Positions 17,109-25,302 are shown, counted from the stretch's first letter. The stretch is DNA of 64,000 nucleotides from Prauserella_A oleivorans (GCF_042685745.1 NZ_JBHUNT010000001.1:4588001-4652000), one strand, 5' to 3'. Translations and numbers: made by a program. The notes: a model not told the origin generated them from the sequence alone.

Positions 17109-18083
17109 ATGACGGACACACGGCCGCGGATCGTGGTCACCCGGTGGATCCCCGAGCAGGCCATGGACGTGCTGCGCGACGTCGGTGACGTGTGGGCACC
17201 CGACCCCGACCGGGCACTGCCGGCCGAGGAGCTGCACCGGGTGCTCGCCGGTGCCGACGCCGCGGTGGTCACGCTGAGCGAACGCGTCGACGCGGCGTTC
17301 GCCGACGCCGCCGGAGCGCGACTGAAGATCGTGGCCAACGTGGCCGTCGGCTACGACAACGCCGACGTGCCGGCCCTGCTCGACCGCGGGATCGTCTTCA
17401 CCAACACCCCCGGCGTGCTCACCGACGCGACCGCCGATCTCGCGTTCGGCCTGCTGCTCGCCGTCACCCGCAGGCTCGGCGAGGGCGAACGGCTGCTGCG
17501 CTCGCGGACGCCGTGGTCGTTCCACCTCGGCTTCATGCTCGGCACCGGCCTGCAGGGCAAGACCCTCGGCATCGTGGGGCTCGGCCAGATCGGCCGCGCG
17601 ATGGCCAGGCGGGCGCTCGCCTTCGGCATGGACATCGTCTACACCGGACGGCGACGCGCGCCCGTCGATGTCGAGGAGTCCCTGCGCGCCCGCTACCTCC
17701 CCCACGACGAGCTGCTGCGCACGGCCGACGTCGTGTCGCTGCACTGCCCGCTCACCCCGCAGACCCGCCATCTCATCGACGCGGACGCGCTCGCCGCCAT
17801 GAAGCCCTCGGCGTTTCTGATCAACACCACGCGCGGGCCCGTCGTCGACGAGGCCGCGCTCGCCCGAGCCCTGCGCGACGGCGTGATCGCCGGCGCCGGG
17901 CTCGACGTCTTCGAGCGTGAACCCGAGGTCCACCCCGGGCTGCTGGAGCTGGACAACGTCGCCCTCGCCCCCCATCTGGGCTCGGCGACCGTCGAGACGC
18001 GCACGGCGATGGCCGTGCTCGCCGCCCGGAACGTCGCCGCCGTGCTCCGGGGCGGCGAGCCGCTGACCCCGGTCAAGGAGTGA
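17109..18083 (+). CDS. D-2-hydroxyacid dehydrogenase (glyoxylate/hydroxypyruvate reductase)
   Basis: A 324-residue member of the D-isomer-specific 2-hydroxyacid dehydrogenases that reduces glyoxylate or hydroxypyruvate with NAD(P)H. Visible are VAVGYDNADVPALLDRGI, the nucleotide motif GLGQIGRAMARRA, the catalytic Arg in LINTTRGPVVDE, and the Glu/His pair in DVFEREPEVHP and LAPHLGSAT. RRR after the second beta strand suggests NADPH use. It is coupled by GTGA overlap to glycerate kinase, which takes its product D-glycerate onward, so the pair forms a glyoxylate/glycerate route. GAGGAGC precedes the ATG. Confidence 0.9.
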   Translation: MTDTRPRIVVTRWIPEQAMDVLRDVGDVWAPDPDRALPAEELHRVLAGADAAVVTLSERVDAAFADAAGARLKIVANVAVGYDNADVPALLDRGIVFTNTPGVLTDATADLAFGLLLAVTRRLGEGERLLRSRTPWSFHLGFMLGTGLQGKTLGIVGLGQIGRAMARRALAFGMDIVYTGRRRAPVDVEESLRARYLPHDELLRTADVVSLHCPLTPQTRHLIDADALAAMKPSAFLINTTRGPVVDEAALARALRDGVIAGAGLDVFEREPEVHPGLLELDNVALAPHLGSATVETRTAMAVLAARNVAAVLRGGEPLTPVKE

Positions 18084-19240
18084 GCACGATGCGCGTGGTC
18101 GTCGCACCCGACAAGTTCAAGGGCAGCCTGACCGCCGTTCAGGCCGCCGAGGCCATCGGCGACGGCGTCCGCGACGCCGTACCCGACGCCGGCGTGGCGC
18201 TGTGCCCGGTCGCCGACGGCGGCGAGGGCACTCTGGACGTCCTGCTCGCCGCAGGCGGCAAGCGCGTCGAGCAGCGCGTGCGCGGGCCGCTGGACGAGCC
18301 CGTCGACGCCTGGTACGTCGTGCTCGACGGCACCGCCTACATCGAGTCGGCGCGCGCGTGCGGCATCGAGCACGTGACACCGTCGCCAGAGGTCGCGCTC
18401 GCCGCTCACACCTACGGCGTCGGCGAGCTCATCGCGCACGCGCTCGCGGGCGGCGCGCACCGGATCGTGCTCACCGTGGGCGGCACCGCCAGCACCGACG
18501 GCGGGTGCGGGATGCTGCAGGCGCTCGGGGCGCGCGTGCTCGACGCGTCCGGCTCCACCGTCGGGCTCGGTGGCGGTGCGCTGACCGAGGTCGCGAGTGT
18601 GGATCTCACCGAGGTGCACCGCCGGCTGGGCCGGGCGGGCGTGCGCGTCGCCACGGACGTCACCAACCCGCTGCTGGGCCCGGACGGCGCGGCACCGGTG
18701 TTCGGTCCGCAGAAAGGCGCGGGAGCGCGGGAGGTCGAGCTGCTCCGACACGGGCTGAGCCGATGGGCGGACGCACTCGAACGCGCCGGTGCCCCGGCGC
18801 TGGCGGACGTGCCCAGCGCCGGAGCAGGCGGCGGTATCTCCGGAGGCGCGATGGCAGCGCTGGGCGCCCGTGCCGAGTCGGGGTTCGACCTGGTCGTCGA
18901 GCTGACCGGGGTGGAGGACGCCGTGCGGGCGGCGAACCTCGTCATCACCGGCGAGGGCTCGCTCGACCGGCAGAGTCTCGCGGGCAAGGCACCCGCGGGC
19001 ATCGCGGCGATGGCCGGCCGCCACGGCGTGCCGGTACTCGCCGTGGCCGGCCGCATCGCCCTCACCGGCGACGAGCTCGCCCGAGCGGGTATCGCGGGTG
19101 GCCTCGCCCTCGTCGACCACGCCTCCTCGATCGAGGACGCGCAGCGCAACGCGGCGGCGCTGCTGCGCGAGCACACCGCCGCGCTCGTCCGATCCTGGCG
19201 GGACGGTGATCGGCCCCCTACGGCTGCAACACGATCTTGA
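18080..19240 (+). CDS. Glycerate kinase
   Basis: A 386-residue glycerate 2-kinase of the GarK/GlxK family, ATP-dependent, linking glycerate to glycolysis. Family blocks seen: VVVAPDKFKGSLTAVQAAEA at the start, CPVADGGEGT, LTVGGTASTDGGCGMLQALG, DVTNPLLG, FGPQKGA and VITGEGSLDRQSLAGKAP. The GTG start overlaps the preceding stop. Its 3' end overlaps the convergent alcohol dehydrogenase gene by 23 bases. Confidence 0.93.
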   Translation: MSTMRVVVAPDKFKGSLTAVQAAEAIGDGVRDAVPDAGVALCPVADGGEGTLDVLLAAGGKRVEQRVRGPLDEPVDAWYVVLDGTAYIESARACGIEHVTPSPEVALAAHTYGVGELIAHALAGGAHRIVLTVGGTASTDGGCGMLQALGARVLDASGSTVGLGGGALTEVASVDLTEVHRRLGRAGVRVATDVTNPLLGPDGAAPVFGPQKGAGAREVELLRHGLSRWADALERAGAPALADVPSAGAGGGISGGAMAALGARAESGFDLVVELTGVEDAVRAANLVITGEGSLDRQSLAGKAPAGIAAMAGRHGVPVLAVAGRIALTGDELARAGIAGGLALVDHASSIEDAQRNAAALLREHTAALVRSWRDGDRPPTAATRS

Positions 19241-20402
19241 TGGCCCCGTCGCGCTTCTTCTGGAAGATCTCGTAGCCGTGCGGCGCCTCGTCGAGCGGAA
19301 TCCGGTGCGTGGTGAGGTCACCGACGCCCAGCGGGTCGCCGTCGCCGGTGAGCAACGGCAGAATGTCGTCGGTCCACGCGCGGACGTTGGCCTGCCCCAT
19401 CCGTAGCTGGATCTGCTTGTCGAACAACGTCATCAGCGGCATCGGGTCCACCATCCCGCCGTATACGCCGGACAGCGAGATCGTGCCACCGCGCCGCACG
19501 ACGTCGATGGCGAGATGAAGCGCGCTCAGCCGGTCGATCCCGGCCTTCTCGATCATCTTCTCCGCCACCGGCCCCGGCAGGAGCGTGGCGAGCTGCTGCG
19601 CCATCGCGCTCACCGGGGCGCCGTGGGCCTCCATCCCGACCGCATCGATGACGGCGTCGGTGCCCCGGCCGTCGGTGCGATCCCGCACTGCATCGCCGAC
19701 CTTCTTCGTGGTGCGCAGGTCGATGGTCTCGACGCCGTGCCTGCGCGCCATCTCCAGCCGTTCGTCGACGAGGTCGACGCCGATCACGGTGGACGCACCG
19801 CGGTGCTTGGCGATGCGCGCCGACATCTGCCCGATCGGGCCCAGGCCGAGCACGGTCACGCTGCCACCGTCGGGAATGGACGCGTACTCGACGGCCTGCC
19901 ACGCGGTGGGGAGCACATCGGACAGGAACAGGAAGCGTTCGTCCGGCGGCCCCTCGGGCACCTTGATCGGCCCGAAGTGCGCCTGCGGAACCCGGAGCAT
20001 CTCCGCCTGGCCGCCGGGAACCTGACCGTAGAGTTTGGTGTAGCCGAACAGCGCTGCGCCCTTGTCCTGCTCGCGGACCTGCGTGGTCTCGCACTGGGTG
20101 TAGAGCTTCTGGTCGCAGAACCAGCACTGTCCACACGCGATATTGAACGGCACGACGACGCGGTCGCCGGGCTTGAGGTTGGGCACCGCGCTGCCCACCT
20201 CCTCGACCACTCCCATCGGCTCGTGGCCGAGGATGTCGCCGGGAGTCATGAACGCACCGAGTACTTCGTACAGGTGCAGGTCCGAACCGCAGACGGCGGA
20301 CGAGGTCACCTTGATGACCGCGTCCGTCGGCTCCTGGATCCGCGGATCGGGCACCTCCTGCACGCGCACGTCGCGCTTGCCCTGCCAGGTCACTGCCTTC
20401 AT
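19218..20402 (-). CDS. Zinc-dependent alcohol/formaldehyde dehydrogenase
   Basis: A 394-residue medium-chain dehydrogenase. Catalytic zinc ligands are in AVCGSDLHLY and GHEPMGVVEEVG, the structural zinc site is CGQCWFCDQKLYTQC, and the cofactor motif is VLGLGPIGQMSARIA. Its size and the FGYTKLYGQVPGGQAE block resemble the glutathione-independent formaldehyde dehydrogenase-like group. The substrate is not determinable. GAAGGAG stands eight bases before the ATG. It appears monocistronic. Confidence 0.9.
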   Translation of the reverse strand: MKAVTWQGKRDVRVQEVPDPRIQEPTDAVIKVTSSAVCGSDLHLYEVLGAFMTPGDILGHEPMGVVEEVGSAVPNLKPGDRVVVPFNIACGQCWFCDQKLYTQCETTQVREQDKGAALFGYTKLYGQVPGGQAEMLRVPQAHFGPIKVPEGPPDERFLFLSDVLPTAWQAVEYASIPDGGSVTVLGLGPIGQMSARIAKHRGASTVIGVDLVDERLEMARRHGVETIDLRTTKKVGDAVRDRTDGRGTDAVIDAVGMEAHGAPVSAMAQQLATLLPGPVAEKMIEKAGIDRLSALHLAIDVVRRGGTISLSGVYGGMVDPMPLMTLFDKQIQLRMGQANVRAWTDDILPLLTGDGDPLGVGDLTTHRIPLDEAPHGYEIFQKKRDGAIKIVLQP

Positions 20403-20453
20403 CGGGGCTCTCCTTCCGCCTCACCGGGTCGCTGGGCGGATACCCCGAAGCAG

Positions 20454-21143
20454 TCAGCCCGACTCCTCCGTGATCGTGTGCGAGGCACCCACCGGTTTCG
20501 ACTCCGGTGACCCACGCTGCCGGAGATAGACGCTGAGGATCGCCATCGAGCCGATGGCCAGGAATTCCGATTGCCAGTTCTGCAGCGAGCGGCTCCAGAA
20601 ATCCGCCGAGGTGATGTACTCCGGCCACGGCAACGGGTCGGCGAAGTCACCCAGCTGTTCGGCGTTGAACGCGCTCATCCCGACCACGGACTGGGCAAGC
20701 CACGACGCCAGGAACAGCGCGCCCATCACCAGGCCGAGGGAGCGCGAGAACAGCGCCGTGCGCCAGCCGCCCGCCTGGACCCACGGTGGTGAGGCGTCGT
20801 GGGCATGGCGGCCGACCTGCTGGTCCTCGTCGGTTTCCGGGCCGATGCGCCCCACCGGCTTGGACTCCGGTGAGCCGCGCTGCACAAGCCACACGGTGGC
20901 CATGATGTAGAGGAAGAACTGCAGGTACTCGGACTGCCAGTTCTCGGCGACGTCCACGGCGAAGTCGGCCGACGTGACGTACTGGCCGAAGCTGATGGGC
21001 TCGCCACCCTGGGCGAGCTGGCGGTTGATGAAGTCGGCGTGCCCGGCCAACGCCTGGCCCACCAAGCTGCCGAGGAAGAGCAGTCCGAACACGATCGAAA
21101 GGCCGTTGTCGCGCAGGATCCGCCGCACACCCACCACCTCCAC
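20454..21143 (-). CDS. DUF6766-like membrane protein with internal duplication
   Basis: A 229-residue membrane protein built of two similar halves. Each half has a membrane segment (IVFGLLFLGSLVGQALAG; LVMGALFLASWLAQSVVG), an acidic loop with a TSADF motif, an NWQSE(Y/F)L motif, a second membrane segment and an identical closing QRGSPESKPVG. The intervening linker is charged. Function is unknown; from memory it belongs with DUF6766. The given start is GTG, but GGAGGT favours a GTG at 21128 giving a protein five residues shorter. It is last of a three-gene operon. Confidence 0.8.
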   Translation of the reverse strand: MEVVGVRRILRDNGLSIVFGLLFLGSLVGQALAGHADFINRQLAQGGEPISFGQYVTSADFAVDVAENWQSEYLQFFLYIMATVWLVQRGSPESKPVGRIGPETDEDQQVGRHAHDASPPWVQAGGWRTALFSRSLGLVMGALFLASWLAQSVVGMSAFNAEQLGDFADPLPWPEYITSADFWSRSLQNWQSEFLAIGSMAILSVYLRQRGSPESKPVGASHTITEESG

Positions 21144-21146
21144 GGC

Positions 21147-21236
21147 TCACCGGTGCAACAGCCCGATGACAACGAAGTACGCGCAGCCGAGCAGGACCAC
21201 GGCGAGATAGAGCCAGAACATCACCCGCACACTCAT
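21147..21236 (-). CDS. 29-residue single-span membrane peptide
   Basis: A small gene starting with the ATG at 21236, which overlaps the lipoprotein stop (ATGA), after GAGGTGGG. The peptide begins MSVRVMFWLYLAVVLLGCAY and continues FVVIGLLHR: short basic N-end, one hydrophobic helix of about 20 residues, basic end. It lies between the lipoprotein and the DUF6766-like gene with only three bases before the latter, so it belongs to the same transcript. Function is unknown. Confidence 0.65.
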   Translation of the reverse strand: MSVRVMFWLYLAVVLLGCAYFVVIGLLHR

Positions 21237-21640
21237 GGCCCACCCACCTCACAGTCGTAGGGGGCGTCGCCGCCCTGGGGTGTGCACCCGGCTCCGGTGA
21301 CCCGCCAGCCGTCGCCGTACTCGTGCAGGAAGACCGTGTCGGCGGGCGTGCGCGCCTGTGCCTCCGACCCCCACAGCTCGATCGCCGTCACCGGATCCAC
21401 GGGAAGGCCCACGCTGAGCAGCGCGTCGGCACACGGCCGGCTCGCGGCCGACTCGAGGTCTCCACGAGCCTGCTCGCTGAGCAACGCGCAGGCGGCCTGC
21501 GCTCGCCCCTCGCCCAGGGCGCGCAGGAACTCGCCGACGGCCGACCGGGCCTGTTGCTCGGATGCCGAACCGCAGGCGACGGCCAGCAGCAGCGTGCCGA
21601 TCGTCGCCGGCACGCCGGCTCTCCGCATGCTCCGGCGCAC
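21233..21640 (-). CDS. Putative secreted lipoprotein
   Basis: A 135-residue protein with a basic N-terminus, a hydrophobic stretch and the lipobox LAVACGSAS, so it is predicted to be lipid-anchored outside the membrane. The mature part is small, has four further Cys residues (ACALL, RPCAD, GAGCTPQ, YDCEVG) that could form two disulfides, and ends in DAPYDCEVGGP. No family is recognised. Start GTG 21640 or ATG 21628. It is first of the set with the mini-membrane peptide and the DUF6766-like protein. Confidence 0.75.
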   Translation of the reverse strand: MRRSMRRAGVPATIGTLLLAVACGSASEQQARSAVGEFLRALGEGRAQAACALLSEQARGDLESAASRPCADALLSVGLPVDPVTAIELWGSEAQARTPADTVFLHEYGDGWRVTGAGCTPQGGDAPYDCEVGGP

Positions 21641-21682
21641 GAGCGGAGAGTCTACCTCGACTGTCCACTAGGGACTAATCGA

Positions 21683-21719
21683 AACGCCGGTGGCCCGCTC
21701 GCGGCGGACCACCGGCGTT
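21683..21719 (-). terminator. Terminator after the HesB-like gene
   Basis: An 11-bp perfect stem (AACGCCGGTGG and its complement) with a 15-base loop, followed on the minus strand by TTTCGATT. It lies 18 bases beyond the stop of the HesB-like gene, and also separates it from the leftward lipoprotein operon. Confidence 0.75.
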
Positions 21720-21737
21720 CCGCGAGTCTGCGACAGG

Positions 21738-22034
21738 TCACGCTTCCGGCTGCTGCATCACCGCGAAGTTGAGCTGGCCCTGCTCGTCCTGCTGGACGTC
21801 GAGCACCTTGTCGTCGAGGAACGACGACGCCTTCGGCTCGAGGAACACCCGGGCACCGCCTTCGGTACCGAGCACCTCGTCGCCCTCTTCCGGCGCTGGA
21901 GCGATCGAGAGCGCGAGCTGCGCACCGGCCTCGGTCTCCTCGCGCACGGCGAAGCGGAGCCCGGCAGCCTGCTGGCCGTCCTGGGAGGTCAGAGCGCTGA
22001 TCGCCTCGACGGCAGCGTCAGTCATCGCAAGCAT
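21738..22034 (-). CDS. HesB/IscA-fold protein without cluster-binding cysteines
   Basis: A 98-residue protein resembling the actinobacterial Fe-S biosynthesis (HesB-like) family: a DAAVEAISALTSQDGQQAAG start, LRFAVREE, GARVFLEPKASSFLDDKVLDV. A-type carriers hold iron or a cluster with three Cys residues, but this protein contains none, so it cannot act as a classical A-type carrier. It is acidic and soluble. ATG 22034 follows AAGGGAAAA; an ATG three codons on is possible. It is a single-gene unit with its own terminator. Confidence 0.75.
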   Translation of the reverse strand: MLAMTDAAVEAISALTSQDGQQAAGLRFAVREETEAGAQLALSIAPAPEEGDEVLGTEGGARVFLEPKASSFLDDKVLDVQQDEQGQLNFAVMQQPEA

Positions 22035-22123
22035 GGTCGGTTTTTCCCTTCGGTTTGCTTGAAGCTGCCATTCCCACCGTAGGGGTCCGCGAGCCTGAGC
22101 GCTTCCCGGGCACGCGGATCGGC

Positions 22124-22777
22124 TCAGAGAACTTTGGCCACGACACGCAGATCGGCGACGAGTTCCGAATACGCACGGTCACGTTCGTCGGCGGGCGCAC
22201 GTAATACGGCCGAGGGATGCACGGTCGCCACGGCCTTCATCGCCACGGCCTTCACCCCGTCCGCGACCTCGGCGGGCAGCTCGACGAGTTCACCACGTCG
22301 CTTGCTGACCCGGAAGTCCGCGCCCAGCAACGACTGCGCCGCAGTCGCGCCGAGACAGACCACGACCTCGGGCCGCACGGCATGCAGCTCGGCCACCAGC
22401 CACGGACGGCACGCGACGATCTGTGACCGCGAGGGCTTCTTGTGAATTCGGCGTTTCCCTCGCTCGTCGGGAACGAAACGGAAATGTTTCACCGCGTTGG
22501 TGACGTAAACGGTGCCGCGGTCGATCCCGGACTCCTCGAGTGCCTTGTCGAGCAACCCGCCCGCCGGACCGACGAACGGCTCGCCGGTCGTGTCCTCCCG
22601 GTCACCGGGGACCTCGCCGACGAACACCACCTTCGCGCGCTCGGGTCCGGCGCCGAACACCGTCTGGGTGGCATCGCGATACAGGTCGCAGCCACGACAA
22701 CTGCGGGCCGCCTCCCGCAGCTCCGGAAGAGCCGTGCGCTCCGGGAGGTACTTGCCGGCACCCTCGTGGCTGACCAT
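22124..22777 (-). CDS. Uracil-DNA glycosylase, UdgX type
   Basis: A 217-residue member of the uracil-DNA glycosylase superfamily. It has the motif GEVPGDRED (54-62), the Fe-S Cys pair C27 and C30 (CRGCDLY) and two later Cys residues, and the GKRRIHKKPS loop (107-116). The KRRIH loop is the mark of UdgX, in which its His forms a covalent bond with the deoxyribose after uracil release. The ATG at 22777 lies two bases after the preceding stop, so it is co-transcribed with the unknown gene upstream. Confidence 0.9.
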   Translation of the reverse strand: MVSHEGAGKYLPERTALPELREAARSCRGCDLYRDATQTVFGAGPERAKVVFVGEVPGDREDTTGEPFVGPAGGLLDKALEESGIDRGTVYVTNAVKHFRFVPDERGKRRIHKKPSRSQIVACRPWLVAELHAVRPEVVVCLGATAAQSLLGADFRVSKRRGELVELPAEVADGVKAVAMKAVATVHPSAVLRAPADERDRAYSELVADLRVVAKVL

Positions 22778-22779
22778 CG

Positions 22780-23232
22780 TCAGTCCTGCCCGCAGCCCAG
22801 CGCGTTCGCCCACAACAACGCGTGGACCACGGCGTCGAGCCGGGCGAGCGGGTCGGGATCCTCGGTGACCAGGCCGATCTGGAAGCGGACGTCGCCGGCG
22901 TTCGCGTTGAGGCCGGCGAGCACGGCGCGCAGTACCGCCCGCAGCGCGGGCTGCACCTCGTCGATGTCGACGGGTTCGTCATCCACATCGAGCACGTCCA
23001 CGTAGTACAGGTCGTCCTCGCCGCCGTCTGTTGGCCTGCTCGCCCGTGAGCGCAGCGTGGCGACGACGGTGGAGACGAGCTCCAGCAGCACCGGCTCGAA
23101 CAACTGGCGCCGCGGGGCGTCACTGCCGATCAGGGTCGCGAGCTGGGCGGCGAGGCCGTCGAGATCACCGACGCGGGCCACGGACAGCAGCCGGTCGGTC
23201 AGACCGCGCACGCGCAGCTCGCCCGCACTCAC
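22780..23232 (-). CDS. Hypothetical protein, unknown family
   Basis: A 150-residue soluble, helical and strongly acidic protein. A central stretch (DDLYYVDVLDVDDEPVDIDE) alternates acidic and aliphatic residues, and the C-terminal third is predicted helical with RLDAVVHALLWANALGCGQD. No domain is recognised. The GTG start overlaps the DUF5709-like stop by four bases and the stop lies two bases before udgX, so the three genes form a tight operon. Confidence 0.7.
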   Translation of the reverse strand: MSAGELRVRGLTDRLLSVARVGDLDGLAAQLATLIGSDAPRRQLFEPVLLELVSTVVATLRSRASRPTDGGEDDLYYVDVLDVDDEPVDIDEVQPALRAVLRAVLAGLNANAGDVRFQIGLVTEDPDPLARLDAVVHALLWANALGCGQD

Positions 23233-23693
23233 TCGGCGCCACCCTCGGGCACACGGATGCCGTCGGCGACGGAACCGCCCGCCTGGTCGGCGTTCTGCCC
23301 GCGCCGGATCGCCGGCGTGCTCGGCTCGGCGGCGTCGTCCTCCGGCACGACGGGTTCGACATCCTCGGTGACGTGGTCGACCGACTCGTCCAGTTCGGTC
23401 GCGGGCGTCGCCGCCACCGGCCGCTCCGGTACGTCGGCGGGCCCCACGTCCGGGCGTTCCTCGGCGAGCCGCTGCTCGTGGGTCTCGCCCTGCCGCTGCT
23501 CGGCGGGCGTCATCCCGTACCGGTCGGCCTCGCTCCAGTGCTCGGGCGGGTCCATGCCCTCCTCGAGCGGATCGACGCGGAGCCGGTCCTCGTCCAGGTC
23601 CTCCGCACTGTTCAGCGCGGCGGGGTCGGTCTCCGCGCTGTCCGGTGCTCCGGTGTCCTGGGGAGGCGTCACGGGATCAGTACCGTCGCTCAT
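23229..23693 (-). CDS. Acidic DUF5709-like protein
   Basis: A 154-residue, very acidic, largely disordered protein. The recognisable core is VDPLEEGMDPPEHWSEADR followed by YGMTPAEQRQGETHEQRLAEE, which matches the actinobacterial DUF5709 pattern; function unknown. AAAGGAG lies seven bases before the ATG. It is the first gene of an operon with the 150-residue unknown and udgX. Confidence 0.8.
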   Translation of the reverse strand: MSDGTDPVTPPQDTGAPDSAETDPAALNSAEDLDEDRLRVDPLEEGMDPPEHWSEADRYGMTPAEQRQGETHEQRLAEERPDVGPADVPERPVAATPATELDESVDHVTEDVEPVVPEDDAAEPSTPAIRRGQNADQAGGSVADGIRVPEGGAE

Positions 23694-24007
23694 GGCACTC
23701 CTTTCCGAAGCAACTGGAGGCTCGCGCTGAGCCGGTCAGCGTGTACGGGGGCGTACGGTGGAATTAGCGCTGTACCCCTGCGTCAGTGCGAACAAACGCG
23801 TGCGGGAGTGTGCGAAGGTCCACAGCCCCCAGCGCAGACCGAGGTTGCGGAACAAGCGGGAGGCTTCCTACGGTTGGAAAGACGGTTGAGTACACAGCCG
23901 ACACGGGGACGGCCACTCGCGCGCCACAGCCGAGCCAGGTCGGCGCTCCGATCTCATTCCGCGGACCTGGTCTACTCCCTGTCCGAACCCTACGGAGGGA
24001 TACCACA
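23694..24007. other. Intergenic region between divergent genes, no gene seen
   Basis: This 314-bp space separates the DUF5709-like operon and the STAS gene and should carry both promoters. No convincing -35/-10 pair, RNA gene or repeat was recognised. GGAGGG near 23996 is the ribosome site for the STAS gene. Confidence 0.5.
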
Positions 24008-24430
24008 GTGCGAAGCACCGACACGAACGAACTGGCGGCACAGTCGTCGGCAGGCACGGACTCCGCGGTACAGGAGGCACACGGCATGCGCATCGACGCT
24101 GAACGCCGGTCGGACGAGGTGGTGCTGGCACGCGTCACCGGCGAGGTGGACCTCCTGTCCGCTCCCGACCTGCGCAAGTGGGTCCGGGAAGAGGTGGCCA
24201 CACCCACGAAGCTCGTCCTCGACCTCGACGGTGTCGACTTTCTCGGCTCGGCCGGCCTGTCCGTGCTGGCGGAACTGGCGGAGAAGTCCGCGCACAACCA
24301 CCTGAACTGGGCCGTCGTCGCCAGCAACCGCGTGGTGCTCCGTCCACTGGAGGCCACCGGCCTCGCGAACCAGATGCCGGTGTATTCGAGCGTCGACGAG
24401 GCGATCAAGGGCCTCACCAAGGACTCCTGA
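24008..24430 (+). CDS. STAS-domain anti-sigma factor antagonist
   Basis: A 140-residue protein with a roughly 30-residue flexible N-terminus and a STAS domain (ARVTGEVDLLSAPDLRKWV, LVLDLDGVDFLGSAGLSVLA). The Ser in FLGSAGL is the position phosphorylated in SpoIIAA/RsbV relatives, so it probably releases a sigma factor from an anti-sigma kinase in response to stress. No kinase or sigma partner is adjacent; the SigD/ShbA gene 1.4 kb away is of the ECF-like type and not a typical partner. GTG start with GGAGG nine bases upstream. Confidence 0.85.
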   Translation: MRSTDTNELAAQSSAGTDSAVQEAHGMRIDAERRSDEVVLARVTGEVDLLSAPDLRKWVREEVATPTKLVLDLDGVDFLGSAGLSVLAELAEKSAHNHLNWAVVASNRVVLRPLEATGLANQMPVYSSVDEAIKGLTKDS

Positions 24431-24452
24431 GTCCGGGTCCGCGAACGCCGGT

Positions 24453-24480
24453 TTGCCGACCCACCTTGCGCGACTAACCT
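24453..24480 (+). promoter_or_regulatory. Promoter for a probably leaderless gtrA-like transcript
   Basis: TTGCCG and TAACCT are 16 bases apart. TAACCT ends seven bases before the ATG at 24488, so the start point would fall at or next to the ATG, and no ribosome site is present. Confidence 0.55.
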
Positions 24481-24487
24481 GCAGGTC

Positions 24488-24952
24488 ATGACACCTGTGC
24501 CGCCGCGCGTCGGCACCGCGTGGACCACCGTTCTCCCGGAGCGCTACCGGGAGTTCGCCAGGCACGCGGTGCTGTATCTCGCGGCGGGCGGCGCGAGCAC
24601 GGTCCTGCAGGCTCTGCTCTTTCTCGCGGTGCGCACGGTCACCGGGCCACTGACGGCGAATCTGGTGGCCATCGGCGCCACGACGCTGCTCAACACCGAG
24701 TTCCACCGGCTCGTCACGTTCGCGGGCACGTCGGGGCCGCGGGCGCGCAGGCACATCCAGACGCTCGGCACGTTCGCTTTCTACGCCGGCGCCGGTTCGG
24801 TGGCGTTGTTCGTGCTGCACACGCTCGCCGAGGCGCCGTCGCCGCTGCTCGAGACGGCGGTGCTCGTGGCCACGAGCGTGCTCGGCGGCATCTGCCGCTT
24901 CCTGCTGCTCCGTTCGTGGGTCTTCGGTCGACGCCCGGAGACGGCACGGTGA
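24488..24952 (+). CDS. GtrA-family membrane protein
   Basis: A 154-residue protein with four predicted membrane helices (AVLYLAAGGASTVLQALLFL; LVAIGATTLLNTEFHRLVTF; TFAFYAGAGSVALFVLHTL; VLVATSVLGGICRFLLLRSW) and the family LRSWVFG end. GtrA proteins are linked to transfer of lipid-linked sugars across the membrane. It is followed by two DUF202 genes, each overlapping the last by four bases, so the three are one operon. Confidence 0.88.
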   Translation: MTPVPPRVGTAWTTVLPERYREFARHAVLYLAAGGASTVLQALLFLAVRTVTGPLTANLVAIGATTLLNTEFHRLVTFAGTSGPRARRHIQTLGTFAFYAGAGSVALFVLHTLAEAPSPLLETAVLVATSVLGGICRFLLLRSWVFGRRPETAR

Positions 24953-25302
24953 CCGAGCGCGACGACACGGCCGAGGAGAGCGAACCCGACTACCGGTTCA
25001 CGCTCGCCAACGAACGGACCTTCCTCGCCTGGATCCGTACGGCGCTGGGACTGGTCGCCGGAGGCGTCGCCGTTCAGCAGCTCGTTCCGGATCTCGCCGC
25101 GGAGGCTCCCCGGACGGCGCTGGCGTCCGTGTGCATCGGGCTGGCGTTCGTGCTCGCCGGTGCCGCCTATCCCCGCTGGCGCACGGTGCAGTCCGCCATG
25201 CGGCGCGGCGCCCCGCTGCCCCGCAGCGCCCTGCTCGTCGTGCTCGCCGCCGGTGTGCTCGTCATCACGGTGTTCGCGCTGATCCTGGTGCTGACGGCGT
25301 GA
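24949..25302 (+). CDS. DUF202 (YidH-like) membrane protein
   Basis: A 117-residue protein with an acidic N-terminus, the DUF202 signature LANERTFLAWIRTALGLVAG and three membrane helices. Function is unknown. GTG start overlaps the gtrA-like stop. It is the longer of two tandem DUF202 genes. Confidence 0.88.
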   Translation: MTERDDTAEESEPDYRFTLANERTFLAWIRTALGLVAGGVAVQQLVPDLAAEAPRTALASVCIGLAFVLAGAAYPRWRTVQSAMRRGAPLPRSALLVVLAAGVLVITVFALILVLTA

